DNA of 64,000 nt from Ectopseudomonas chengduensis (GTDB taxonomy: Bacteria > Pseudomonadota > Gammaproteobacteria > Pseudomonadales > Pseudomonadaceae), in assembly GCF_900102635.1 (NCBI RefSeq), contig NZ_FMZQ01000008.1, positions 1 to 64,000 of the forward strand, written 5' to 3'. Positions 1-6,114 of the stretch are shown in pieces (the first letter of the stretch is position 1; each line of letters begins with the position of its first letter). The notes under the pieces were generated by a model. It was not told the DNA's origin and did not search any database. It saw only the letters and a program-made list of their open reading frames with translations. The position numbers and the translations under genes were made by a program.

Positions 1-95
1 CTGCTCAAAAATTGAGCAGAAGCAGTTGAACACCTGGGTCAGTTTTCAGTCGGCAGAACAGCCTCTACTGGGTCAGTTTTCGGTCAGCAGCAACA
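1..95. repeat. Possible IS21-type element end: two direct repeats plus a palindrome
   Basis: Two copies of a 21-bp sequence beginning TGGGTCAGTTTTC lie at 35-55 and 69-89, 34 bp apart, differing at a few bases. An 18-bp palindrome (CTGCTCAA-AA-TTGAGCAG core) occupies 1-18. Multiple internal repeats of about 20 bp at the terminus are typical of IS21-family elements, and the TGGGTCAGTTTTC wording fits that group. The repeats lie immediately upstream of a truncated CHAD gene, so an insertion is the simplest reason for the truncation. No transposase is visible because the window begins here. The IS family call is inference. Confidence 0.4.
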
Positions 96-530
96 CGCCT
101 TGATCTATGGCCTGGCGAATTTCGTGCAGCTCAGCGAGAAGGCGACTTCGATAGCCTCGCAATAACCATCGTCAACCAGATAACCAAGCAGTCTCGACAG
201 CTAATGTCTGCGCTTGGCAACACCAACCATGATCCGCACGAACTAAGGTTGCTCGCCAAACGTCTTCGCTATTGCGCTGAAGCCTTCCCACGACTGTCAC
301 CGCTGCCGTCTGCCACCTTTCAAGCACTCAAGCAGATGCAGTCAGTGCTTGGCGATTGGCATGACCGCTATCAGTGGTGCCTGCGCGCTAATCAAGAAGA
401 AGACCTGCAAGGCCTGGTCCCTGTCTGGGAACAAGAGTCCGTCCAATTGCTGGCTGAGTCCGAACTTATTGCAGCTCGGCTGTCCTCACTGCTTCGTCCA
501 GAAAAGAAAGGCTCTGCAACCTCGACATAG
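96..530 (+). pseudogene. CHAD-domain protein, C-terminal fragment
   Basis: CHAD (conserved histidine alpha-helical domain) proteins bind polyphosphate or act beside phosphate-related enzymes. The frame contains HELRLLAKRLRYCAE, the HxxR..KRLRYxxE helix that defines the domain, followed by LGDWHD, the second conserved LGxxxD helix. The first in-frame ATG is at 204, which gives only 108 residues. The frame stays open upstream to about 96 and into the repeat sequence at the window edge, so the natural N-terminus is missing. CHAD proteins normally run to 250 residues or more, so this is a remnant, probably cut by the element at 1-95. Confidence 0.6.
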
Positions 531-751
531 CCGATCCCTTAGTCGCCCTGGAGCGAGCTTACAAGCAAATCAGTTGCCATACTGCTTCCGGCTCTGCCCA
601 CTATGACCATGAACTAGACCTGCCTGGTCTTCGTTCCTGACCACTCCAGCGCTATCCCTTCCTTGTGTTCTTCGTCGATCAAGACACCCACAGCGATGTT
701 TTGCGCGCACTGCATGATATGAAAGACATTCCTAATTGGCTTAATGCATAG
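521..751 (+). pseudogene. RelE/ParE-family toxin remnant with an in-frame stop
   Basis: Reading the frame that ends at 749-751 gives VALERAYKQI, then HTASGSAHYDHELDLPGLRS, a TGA stop at 638-640, and PLQRYPFLVFFVDQD ending DIPNWLNA. This matches the second half of ParE toxins almost motif for motif (ALERAY, ASGSPRY, LPGLRSW, RYPYLVFY, DIPxWL). The stop stands where the family has Trp (TGG to TGA). The N-terminal quarter overlaps the end of the CHAD fragment and is not recognisable. No antitoxin gene precedes it. It is a decayed toxin with no partner and is presumably inactive. Confidence 0.7.
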
Positions 752-779
752 AACCCAGCACTCTAGGATAGCGAATGAC

Positions 780-1329
780 TTAAAGCATGGAATAAACTTT
801 TACTAGCGGCGCACATATACCCAATAGAAATGGCAGCACGTGTTCACTCATGTGCTTTTTGTTAATGCAGTATTTGGATAAAATAATCAAACTCCAACCC
901 ATCATCAATAAGACAGGCATATCATAAGATGGCACCTCACCTTTTTTTAAAATTAACCTGATACTCGCTCCAAGTAACACACCACCTAAAAACACTTTTC
1001 CGCTTTAAAACATAACTCCCATCCCAATTAAAGCTTCTATCAAGTGAGTATTTTTTCTCACAATAAGCAATGGCTCTGTAACTAACTAGATCGTTCAAGT
1101 CCCTCCAAACATTGGCGTCTTTCTCGCTAGACCAGTACTGATAGTACCTTAGAAAAAAGTAAAGCCACACTACCCAGACAATAATGGATAGCGCTGCCGG
1201 ATTTCCAACCTCAATAGATGTCCCCATCCACCCAACTTGCCTTATCTTAATCTCTGCAAAGTCATAAACAATAAGTACAGAACTTATTGATACAAGGTTG
1301 CGCCTCTGCCTTAAAAGCCCTGAATCCAT
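780..1329 (-). pseudogene. Small integral membrane protein split by a frameshift
   Basis: Two overlapping leftward frames read as the halves of one protein. The first (1329 down to 937, 130 aa) has a hydrophobic segment ALSIIVWVVWLYFFL and ends in NFKKR. The second (open from about 1003, ending at 780) continues with VFLGGVLLGASIRLIL, MPVLLMMGWSLIIL and VLPFLLGICAPLV. Removing one base from A4 (996-999), T5 (988-992) or A7 (942-948) fuses them into a protein of about 182 aa with three or four membrane segments. The start is ATG at 1329, 3 nt after the upstream stop. The function is unknown. It is the last gene of the prophage cargo operon and is AT-rich against the rest of the window. A sequencing error or programmed slippage cannot be excluded. 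Confidence 0.5.
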
Positions 1330-1332
1330 TTT

Positions 1333-2082
1333 TCATCCCATCGGGTTAAAACTACTCGCCGCAGAGCAATAGCGCGTCTTCATGCGATCACTGCTCGTCT
1401 CGCGGTCACTGTCATAGCGGGCACGCCAGGTTCTACACTCTTCATGAAAGTGCTGCTTGGCGGCCTTGCGGCATTCTCTGTAATCGATTGATCCGCGCCG
1501 GTGATTGGCGCAAACGCTGGTGCCGTCGATGTAGTTGTTCACCGATAGCCACTCAGCCAGGTAGTTGCTGCCGCCGTTCCAGCTCTTGATCCATCTGGAA
1601 GTACGCTCGCGGCTTACCTGCTTGGCTTGGCGCTGCTGCGTCTGCTGGGGTGCCTGGGCTATGCGATGGGGTGCGGGCGGTGTGTAGGTGCTGGCCGGCT
1701 GCTTGGGCGTGTAGTTCTTGTCACTGAACACGTTCTGCGAACTGGCAATCGCCCTCGCCTTTTCTTCCTCTGTCCACTGGATCGATGCATGTGGCTGAGG
1801 CTGGCTTACCGGCTCGTATGCAACCCGTTGCGCGGGTGGATCGATGGGAATAGATGGCAGCCTTATAGGCTCTTCCGGCTCACTGTAGGGCTGTGGTGCC
1901 GGTTGCTGGCTGAACAGGGGTTTGCCGTCTACGTGGATCGCCTGCTTGAGCTGGTCAACATTGATCACGATTGGCTTAGCAAACAACGCGATCACGCTCC
2001 AGGTAATCGCGGAACCCACGCCCAGGATGGCCACCATTCGCCATGGGCCGGGCTTTTTCTTGCTCCGGAGATAGGTTGGCAT
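1333..2082 (-). CDS. Single-pass membrane protein with Cys-rich C-terminus, prophage cargo
   Basis: I do not recognise a named family. The 249-aa protein starts with a basic stretch (RSKKKPG) and one membrane helix (about residues 16-37), followed by a long Pro/Gln-rich linker (residues 55-160) and a compact C-terminal domain of about 80 residues with spaced cysteines (SVCANHRRG, YRECRKAA, HEECRTW, TRYCSAA). This suggests an anchored protein whose cysteine-containing head lies outside the cytoplasm. ATG 2082 (MPTYL) is preferred over the GTG at 2103 because a GGGA stretch lies just upstream of it. It sits between the abortive-infection gene and the split membrane gene in a leftward operon. 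GC content is higher than in its two neighbours, so the cargo may be of mixed origin. Confidence 0.6.
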   Translation of the reverse strand: MPTYLRSKKKPGPWRMVAILGVGSAITWSVIALFAKPIVINVDQLKQAIHVDGKPLFSQQPAPQPYSEPEEPIRLPSIPIDPPAQRVAYEPVSQPQPHASIQWTEEEKARAIASSQNVFSDKNYTPKQPASTYTPPAPHRIAQAPQQTQQRQAKQVSRERTSRWIKSWNGGSNYLAEWLSVNNYIDGTSVCANHRRGSIDYRECRKAAKQHFHEECRTWRARYDSDRETSSDRMKTRYCSAASSFNPMG

Positions 2083-2133
2083 ATCTTCCCTGTCAGGTCT
2101 CACCTACGACTCCCTTTGTTAACAACTTCGAAT

Positions 2134-3012
2134 TTAGCTCTTTATTTTAGGCTGCTCATGAAGCTTGAGAATGCGCTCTCTCTTTGTGATTATACGATCC
2201 TTATCTTTTACATACTTTTCATAAGACGAATCTTTTAGAAAGTCTTTTGCAATCACATCCAAATAAACAAGCTCGGGATTTATACCCCAGAGAGTTCTTT
2301 TAGCCTTTGCAATTCGAGGGTATAACTCCGGATATTCAACGCTAATAAAATGAATCGCAGCAGACATCAATACAGGACCAACAGCCGACTGAATCAGAGA
2401 ATAATGTATCTGATTATTATTAAGCCCCTCCGCAATTTCCAGAAGATTAATAATCTTCCCGACCAACATATATTTGAACTCTCCAAAATCCACAGCACCC
2501 CCTGTCATAAATTTAAAGTAATTACCTTTAGATTTAAACCCTTTGTCTACTATTCCTTTCTGCTCCCCTGCTGAAACATAGCAATAAACCGCACTAAATA
2601 ATGATTTCTCATGTTCAACCTTCTTACAAGCAAGAACAATCGCATTCTTCTCAAACTCCTCCATCACTTTAAAAAAAGTAACCTCTAAGGACTGCAAATG
2701 AATTGCTCTCAACTGCGACTCAAGCAACTCATTTCCCTCTTTAACTACAGCCCTAGCCTCTTTCAACTCTACTCTTTGCAGGTTTAGTGTAGAAACCAAA
2801 ACCACAACAGATATAAAGCCAAGCAATGGATTTAGCGTGCCTCCTACAAAGTCACCAAACTGACCCCACGTATCTTGATCAGGGCTCCATCCTCCATGAA
2901 ACTTAGAGAAGTAGGCATATAGAACACCACCCACAGCAATAGCAGCGAATGCCACTGCAACTTCCAAATATCGTTTAGAAAGAAAATCTTTGATACTGCT
3001 TAGAAAAGACAA
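2134..3012 (-). CDS. PutAbiC-like putative phage abortive-infection protein
   Basis: The 292-aa protein has two N-terminal membrane helices (residues about 15-35 and 60-80) separated by WSPDQDTWGQFGDFVGGTLNP. The W..FGDF.GGTLNP signature followed by a helix and a coiled coil (LQRVELKEARAVVKEGNE) is the hallmark of the putative phage abortive infection family (PutAbiC, PF16872). The C-terminal two thirds is cytoplasmic, helical and charged. It starts with TTG at 3012 behind a strong AAGGAGG at the right distance. It lies 72 nt downstream of the prophage repressor on the same strand, so it is probably expressed in the lysogen. Its base composition is clearly AT-rich. A defence role is inferred from family and position. 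Confidence 0.7.
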   Translation of the reverse strand: MSFLSSIKDFLSKRYLEVAVAFAAIAVGGVLYAYFSKFHGGWSPDQDTWGQFGDFVGGTLNPLLGFISVVVLVSTLNLQRVELKEARAVVKEGNELLESQLRAIHLQSLEVTFFKVMEEFEKNAIVLACKKVEHEKSLFSAVYCYVSAGEQKGIVDKGFKSKGNYFKFMTGGAVDFGEFKYMLVGKIINLLEIAEGLNNNQIHYSLIQSAVGPVLMSAAIHFISVEYPELYPRIAKAKRTLWGINPELVYLDVIAKDFLKDSSYEKYVKDKDRIITKRERILKLHEQPKIKS

Positions 3013-3084
3013 CGCAACCTCCTTGTCACTTGGTTAAATTAAAACTACGGGCATACCAACGCCTAGCTACTTCCGTCGTAATCG

Positions 3085-3354
3085 CTATCCCGCGTTTTGA
3101 TTGGGCAAGTTTGAATTGGCCTCTTCGTATCCAGGCGAAACCTGGCCCTTTGCAGGGTCTACCTCCCCCCTCCACAGCCACAACTCGTATTGAGGAAATA
3201 CCTTCAGCAGCTCCTCTAGATCCTCGATCCGGGTCTTCACCTTCCGATTGGTCGCCACGGTCTGCCACCTCTGGCGCTCCTTGATCGTAGTGGCCTCAGC
3301 CAGCTTCGTGGCCCCTATGTGCCTCACTAGGGTTCTAAGCCTTTCCTCGATCAT
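3085..3354 (-). CDS. Prophage repressor-like small DNA-binding protein
   Basis: The 89-aa protein has an N-terminal helix-turn-helix (IGATKLAEATTIKERQRWQT), a short basic segment and the RIEDLEELLKVFPQYELWLW region seen in small regulators of Pseudomonas phages. It is transcribed away from the rightward phage genes, across an AT-rich region with palindromes (3374-3447), which is the classical place for a lysogeny repressor. The ATG at 3354 has only a weak Shine-Dalgarno sequence. The C-terminal tail is disordered. The repressor role is inferred from position and fold; the direct target is unproven. Confidence 0.65.
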   Translation of the reverse strand: MIEERLRTLVRHIGATKLAEATTIKERQRWQTVATNRKVKTRIEDLEELLKVFPQYELWLWRGEVDPAKGQVSPGYEEANSNLPNQNAG

Positions 3355-3370
3355 TCCAAAAAGCTCTTAT

Positions 3371-3447
3371 AAATGATGAATAATTTATTGATAAATAATT
3401 CATCAAAGGCCATCATGCCCCTGCATCGATAAATTATTTATTACACG
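3371..3447. promoter_or_regulatory. Divergent AT-rich operator/promoter region of the prophage
   Basis: A 32-bp imperfect palindrome with perfect 8-bp arms (TGATGAAT ... ATTCATCA) spans 3374-3405, and a related sequence (GATAAATTATTTATTA) lies at 3428-3443. Both share a GATAAAT core. The stretch is far more AT-rich than its surroundings and separates the leftward repressor from the rightward early genes. Its layout fits repressor binding and two opposed promoters. Binding is inferred. Confidence 0.55.
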
Positions 3448-3484
3448 TTTTGTGTAGAACCACACGAATAGTGACGGAACGAGC

Positions 3485-3700
3485 ATGGAACTGGAAGAGC
3501 TGGAACCTTCGAAGCTGATAGGCCCGCAACAGGACGTGGAAACCGTCGAGTCCTGGGCCGACCGGAACGGCCTGACCTACGGCACCGCGCGTGCCTGGGC
3601 AATGAAAGGCGTTCTCCCCACCGTAAAGCTAGGCAAGCGCCGCATGGTCAACAGCGCCCTGCTCCGCACCTGGCTGCTGGAACAGGAGTGGACGGCATGA
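3485..3700 (+). CDS. Helix-turn-helix protein, excisionase/Cro-like
   Basis: This 71-aa protein has an acidic N-terminus and a winged-helix-type core (VESWADRNGLTYGTARAWAMKGVLPTVK read in two parts) ending in VKLGKRRMVNSALLRTWL. The 'LP.VKLGKRR.VN' ending is typical of MerR/excisionase-like proteins that recognise DNA by a helix followed by a wing. It is the first rightward gene after the operator, so it probably acts in the lytic or excision switch, as the corresponding small proteins do in Pf phages. Its stop overlaps the next start (ATGA). Confidence 0.6.
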   Translation: MELEELEPSKLIGPQQDVETVESWADRNGLTYGTARAWAMKGVLPTVKLGKRRMVNSALLRTWLLEQEWTA

Positions 3701-3846
3701 ATCCTCCCTTCTATACGCAAGCCGCCTTCGCCGCCTTGGCTGGTGTTCCGGTCGAACAGGTCGCGTACTGGATCAGAACCGGCACCGTCGAGAGCGTGAA
3801 GCTCGGCAAAACCCGCGTGGTGTTGTTTACGGGGGTGAATCAATGA
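3697..3846 (+). CDS. Small second helix-turn-helix protein (49 aa)
   Basis: Translation gives a 49-residue protein starting MNPPFYTQAAFAALAGV and ending in LGKTRVVLFTGVNQ. The pattern AFAALAGVPVEQVAYWIRTG followed by VESVKLGKTRVV is a minimal MerR/excisionase-type fold and resembles the preceding gene. Start and stop overlap both neighbours by ATGA (3697-3700 and 3843-3846), which indicates translational coupling within the phage early operon. It probably binds DNA. The exact role is unknown. Confidence 0.6.
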   Translation: MNPPFYTQAAFAALAGVPVEQVAYWIRTGTVESVKLGKTRVVLFTGVNQ

Positions 3847-4394
3847 GCCGCACTGACCAGCAATTCAAGCTGCGCATGCCGCCAGCCCTCCGCGCCCAGG
3901 TAGAGCAAGCCGCCAAAAAGGCGAACCGCTCCCTGAACGCCGAAATCGTCACCCGCCTGCAAGCCAGCTTCGCCAAAGCAAAGCCCGAGGTGTCGGCCAA
4001 TGACCAACACGAGTCAGTACCTGCTGTCACATCCCAGGGAGTGCGGCTGTCCGGGCTGCTTTGCCCGCAATCCCCAGGGCAAGTACATGGCGTTCGTGCG
4101 ACACCCGCACCCCGAGAACTGCGACTGCTCTGTGTGCTACGTCAATCGAAACTGGGCGACGCTCCCAACATCGTCGAACTCGGCTACCTGCCGATCCACA
4201 CCATGCACCGACTGCCGCCCCGCGCAATGGTCCGTGGTAAATGGTCGGACCCACGTTACGCCGGCTTATACCTGCGAGAAACACAAGCCGTCGAGCCGGC
4301 CGCCGAAGTACTGGAGCGTTGTGCTCGACACCGGCAAACCCACGCCCTTCGTGCCCCTGCGCGAACCGTTCGAACTGGTGGGGTGATCGCATGA
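3843..4394 (+). CDS. Arc-type ribbon-helix-helix DNA-binding protein (C-terminal extent doubtful)
   Basis: Residues 1-45 (FKLRMPPALRAQVEQAAKK, then NRSLNAEIVTRLQ) form an Arc-like ribbon-helix-helix DNA-binding domain, which is convincing. After about residue 52 the frame runs on for another 130 residues, fully overlapping the Cys-rich gene at 4000-4386 in another frame. That tail is rich in Arg and Pro and shows no domain. Arc-type phage proteins are usually 50-100 residues, so the tail may be fortuitous, the result of a lost stop or frameshift, or a real overlap. It is coupled to the upstream gene by ATGA. Confidence 0.55.
   Translation: MSRTDQQFKLRMPPALRAQVEQAAKKANRSLNAEIVTRLQASFAKAKPEVSANDQHESVPAVTSQGVRLSGLLCPQSPGQVHGVRATPAPRELRLLCVLRQSKLGDAPNIVELGYLPIHTMHRLPPRAMVRGKWSDPRYAGLYLRETQAVEPAAEVLERCARHRQTHALRAPARTVRTGGVIA
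4000..4386 (+). CDS. Cys-rich putative zinc-binding phage protein
   Basis: The 128-aa product contains HPRECGCPGC, HPENCDCSVC, TCRSTPCTDC and a later YTCEKH. These repeated Cx2C-type pairs, some preceded by His, strongly suggest structural zinc sites. Such regularity would not arise by chance, so I take this frame as the real gene even though the Arc-type frame overlaps it throughout. No family name is recognised. It lies in the early operon between DNA-binding proteins and a small membrane protein. Confidence 0.6.
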   Translation: MTNTSQYLLSHPRECGCPGCFARNPQGKYMAFVRHPHPENCDCSVCYVNRNWATLPTSSNSATCRSTPCTDCRPAQWSVVNGRTHVTPAYTCEKHKPSSRPPKYWSVVLDTGKPTPFVPLREPFELVG

Positions 4395-4606
4395 TTCAAG
4401 TCCTCCTGCTTCTCGACCTGCTAGCCATCGTTGGAATTGTGTCCTTCGGCCTTGCTCGTAACTCAATCCAACGCCCCGGCGAACCCACCGTCTGCACCTC
4501 GGCCCATCCGGTCAAGGGCCGCGCCCCCGGCTTGTCCGAACACGCTTCACCGTTCGGTCAAACGGAGGCACGGGCAGAGCGAACCCTTGAACACCCACCA
4601 CCCTGA
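4391..4606 (+). CDS. Small single-pass membrane protein of the prophage
   Basis: The 71-aa protein starts MIQVLLLLDLLAIVGIVSFG, one N-terminal membrane helix, followed by a polar Pro/Ala-rich tail. The ATG at 4391 is 4 nt after the preceding stop and places the helix at the very N-terminus, which favours it over the upstream start at 4241. The tail has low complexity. No function can be assigned. Confidence 0.45.
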   Translation: MIQVLLLLDLLAIVGIVSFGLARNSIQRPGEPTVCTSAHPVKGRAPGLSEHASPFGQTEARAERTLEHPPP

Positions 4607-4969
4607 ATAGCCTCCGCTCGTGAGTGTGGGGCAGCTCCACCGCCCCGCGCTCCCGAGCCCTCGGCGGCAAGAGTGGGATGACAAGGGCAAAGCCCTTGGT
4701 GTTAACCAGATTAATGATCAAAAGTTAATTATCGCCAAAGTTAAAAGTTCCATTGCGTCACTATTCGGCTCAATAAGTTTTAACCGATGATATTTATGCA
4801 AGAGTGACTTTTTAACTTTTCAGTAGCGTATAACTAGGCACATAGAAACCCGTTGCAAGCCGCGTAATCCCTGGCACTGGCGAACTTAGCAAGTTCCTCT
4901 GCCTGGGCTAATTCGGCCTGCTGAAAGGCAAAACCGCGCAATAACGCGCAACTAAGCGAGGAAAAACAG
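4607..4969. other. Prophage intergenic region, 363 bp
   Basis: No credible gene is visible. The left half is GC-rich, with a perfect 7-bp stem (CAAGGGC-AAA-GCCCTTG) at 4682-4698. The right half is AT-rich, with related sequences AAAGTTAAAAGTT (4737-4749) and TTTTTAACTTTTC (4809-4821) in inverted orientation, which may be regulator sites. A perfect hairpin GAACTT-AGC-AAGTTC lies at 4882-4896 in the leader of the next gene. The region separates the early regulatory genes from the replication and coat genes. Confidence 0.5.
4805..4834 (+). promoter_or_regulatory. Candidate sigma-70 promoter for the phage structural operon
   Basis: TGACTT (4805-4810) and TATAAC (4829-4834) are separated by 18 bp, with AT-rich flanks. 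It would give a leader of about 125 nt before the gene at 4970, whose ATG follows an AGGA Shine-Dalgarno sequence. Assigned by eye only. Confidence 0.35.
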
Positions 4970-5353
4970 ATGGCACGTTCGACTATGGAAGTTGCATTTC
5001 TCGGCACTCAGAAACTGGCGTTCAACCAAAACGGCACCGACGTAAAAATCGTCAAGGTGTTTTACGGCGATGAGCCAGACGGCATCACCGAAAACGGCCT
5101 GTCCATTGTGAGCATGGATGTGCCTGCCGACGTTGCAGATGAGGTGTTCGCCTCTGGCGCCCAATTTGCCCCGCTCGAAACGGTCCGCATCACCTTCGAA
5201 GTGGCGCGTGCTGGTAAGCAGAAAGGTAACAACCTGGCTGTGCATATCGAGGCGGTGAACCCGAAAGGCCAGGCCGCCAAGCCTGCTGCCCCGCAAGGCA
5301 CCCAACAACAGCCCAAGCCGACCGGTGCTCAACCGGACGCGGCCAAGGCCTAA
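4970..5353 (+). CDS. Putative ssDNA-binding protein of filamentous phage
   Basis: The 127-aa protein has a beta-rich N-terminal 95 residues (MEVAFLGTQKLAF, VKIVKVFYGDEPD, RITFEVARAG, NLAVHIEAVNPKG) and a disordered Ala/Pro/Gln tail ending DAAKA. In Pf and related phages the gene at this position, before the Cys-rich and coat genes, encodes the single-stranded DNA-binding (gene V-like) protein that coats replicating DNA. The compact beta core with an acidic, flexible tail fits an OB-like ssDNA binder. The call rests on position and composition, not on a diagnostic motif. Confidence 0.45.
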   Translation: MARSTMEVAFLGTQKLAFNQNGTDVKIVKVFYGDEPDGITENGLSIVSMDVPADVADEVFASGAQFAPLETVRITFEVARAGKQKGNNLAVHIEAVNPKGQAAKPAAPQGTQQQPKPTGAQPDAAKA

Positions 5354-5368
5354 CGGGAGGGCGCCGCC

Positions 5369-5548
5369 GTGCTGATCGTTGATCGCGTGCTGTGTGACTG
5401 CTGCGGGCAGTCCATGGGCCAGCTCTACAACCAGTCCGCCCCCCAGCCCGACCTGCTGCCCGATCTGAACACGGCGCCCGACCTCGTCATCTGCCCCGAC
5501 TGCATCGCCATGGCTGAGGTCATCCGCGACCCCAGCTTGGCCGAGTAA
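5369..5548 (+). CDS. 59-aa putative zinc-ribbon protein
   Basis: Translation from GTG 5369, behind GGGAGGG, gives a 59-aa protein with CDCCGQ near the N-terminus and CPDC near residue 43. Two Cys pairs spaced about 32 residues apart form a typical zinc ribbon. It stands between the putative ssDNA-binding gene and the coat genes, and similar short Cys-pair proteins occur there in other Pf-like phages. The GTG start is supported by the Shine-Dalgarno spacing and by the short distances to both neighbours. Confidence 0.6.
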   Translation: MLIVDRVLCDCCGQSMGQLYNQSAPQPDLLPDLNTAPDLVICPDCIAMAEVIRDPSLAE

Positions 5549-5557
5549 GGGGGCGCC

Positions 5558-5761
5558 ATGAATTTCATTGTGTGCGACGGCGTATGGGAGAGCGCAGGCC
5601 AGACCCCGGTTTGTGTCGGCACCCTCTCCACCGTCGCGCTCAGTGAGATAAGCCCGACCGGGCTAACCGCTGAAGACCATGCACAGATCCGCGAACACGC
5701 CCTGGTGCTGTTCGCCATCGTCTTCGGTGCTCTCGTGCTGAAAAAGGCACTCAACCTGTAG
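5558..5761 (+). CDS. Small membrane protein, probable minor coat protein
   Basis: The 67-aa product has a short N-terminal domain with two cysteines (IVCDGVWES, TPVCVGT) and one C-terminal membrane helix (ALVLFAIVFGALVL) followed by KKALNL. It directly precedes the major coat gene, where Ff and Pf phages encode small hydrophobic virion-tip proteins. The topology, helix plus positive C-terminus, fits insertion in the inner membrane before assembly. It ends 11 nt before the next start. Confidence 0.5.
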   Translation: MNFIVCDGVWESAGQTPVCVGTLSTVALSEISPTGLTAEDHAQIREHALVLFAIVFGALVLKKALNL

Positions 5762-5772
5762 GAGACACACCC

Positions 5773-5979
5773 ATGCAAAACCTGAAAGTCCTGCGCCGCT
5801 CGCTCGGTGCTTCCGCCGCTGTTGGCCTGCTGGCCGTACAGCAAGCTCATGCCGCCCTCCCGGCCGGTGTGACCACTGCCCTCACTGATGCGCAGGTCGA
5901 TGGCGTCGAGGTCGCGGGCATCGTCCTCGGCGTGATCATCGCGATCGCCGCCTTCAAGTTCATCCGCCGCGCGCTGTAA
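5773..5979 (+). CDS. Major coat protein (gene VIII / CoaB type)
   Basis: The 68-aa precursor has a basic N-terminus (KVLRRS), a hydrophobic signal segment and a cleavage site after QQAHA. The mature protein of about 42 residues has an acidic surface segment (TALTDAQVDGVE), a membrane/packing helix (VAGIVLGVIIAIAAF) and a basic C-terminus (KFIRRAL) that would contact DNA. This tripartite design is that of filamentous-phage major coat proteins. Sequence identity to Pf1 CoaB is low, so the call rests on architecture, length and position. A terminator follows directly, as expected for a gene needing high expression. Confidence 0.75.
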   Translation: MQNLKVLRRSLGASAAVGLLAVQQAHAALPAGVTTALTDAQVDGVEVAGIVLGVIIAIAAFKFIRRAL

Positions 5980-5997
5980 GGCCGGCTGCAACCAACC

Positions 5998-6025
5998 AGC
6001 CCGGTAACTCGTTATCGGGCTTTTT
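5998..6025 (+). terminator. Intrinsic terminator after the major coat gene
   Basis: The stem AGCCCG / CGGGCT with a 12-nt loop is followed by TTTTT. It lies 18 nt after the coat stop and would give high coat output with partial read-through into the virion-tip and assembly genes, as in other filamentous phages. Confidence 0.75.
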
Positions 6026-6041
6026 CACATAAGGGCTTTTC

Positions 6042-6113
6042 ATGGACGCCAACATGCTGACCACGATCATCATCGTTATGGCGTTCTGGGCTCTGTTCTT
6101 TGGGCGGGTTTGA
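6042..6113 (+). CDS. 23-aa hydrophobic peptide, probable virion-tip protein
   Basis: The reading frame MDANMLTTIIIVMAFWALFF followed by GRV encodes a 23-residue single membrane helix with an acidic N-terminus. It sits between the coat terminator and the adsorption gene. Gene VII/IX proteins of filamentous phages are about 30 residues with the same character. Its stop lies 1 nt before the next ATG, which suggests coupling. Confidence 0.5.
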   Translation: MDANMLTTIIIVMAFWALFFGRV

Positions 6114-6114
6114 T

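Noticed and set aside
4682..4698. Hairpin CAAGGGC-AAA-GCCCTTG as a terminator
   Set aside because: No T tract follows; it may be structural but not an intrinsic terminator.
4512..4721. A leftward 69-codon frame in the phage intergenic region
   Set aside because: No Shine-Dalgarno sequence and no conserved features; it overlaps the real gene ending at 4606.
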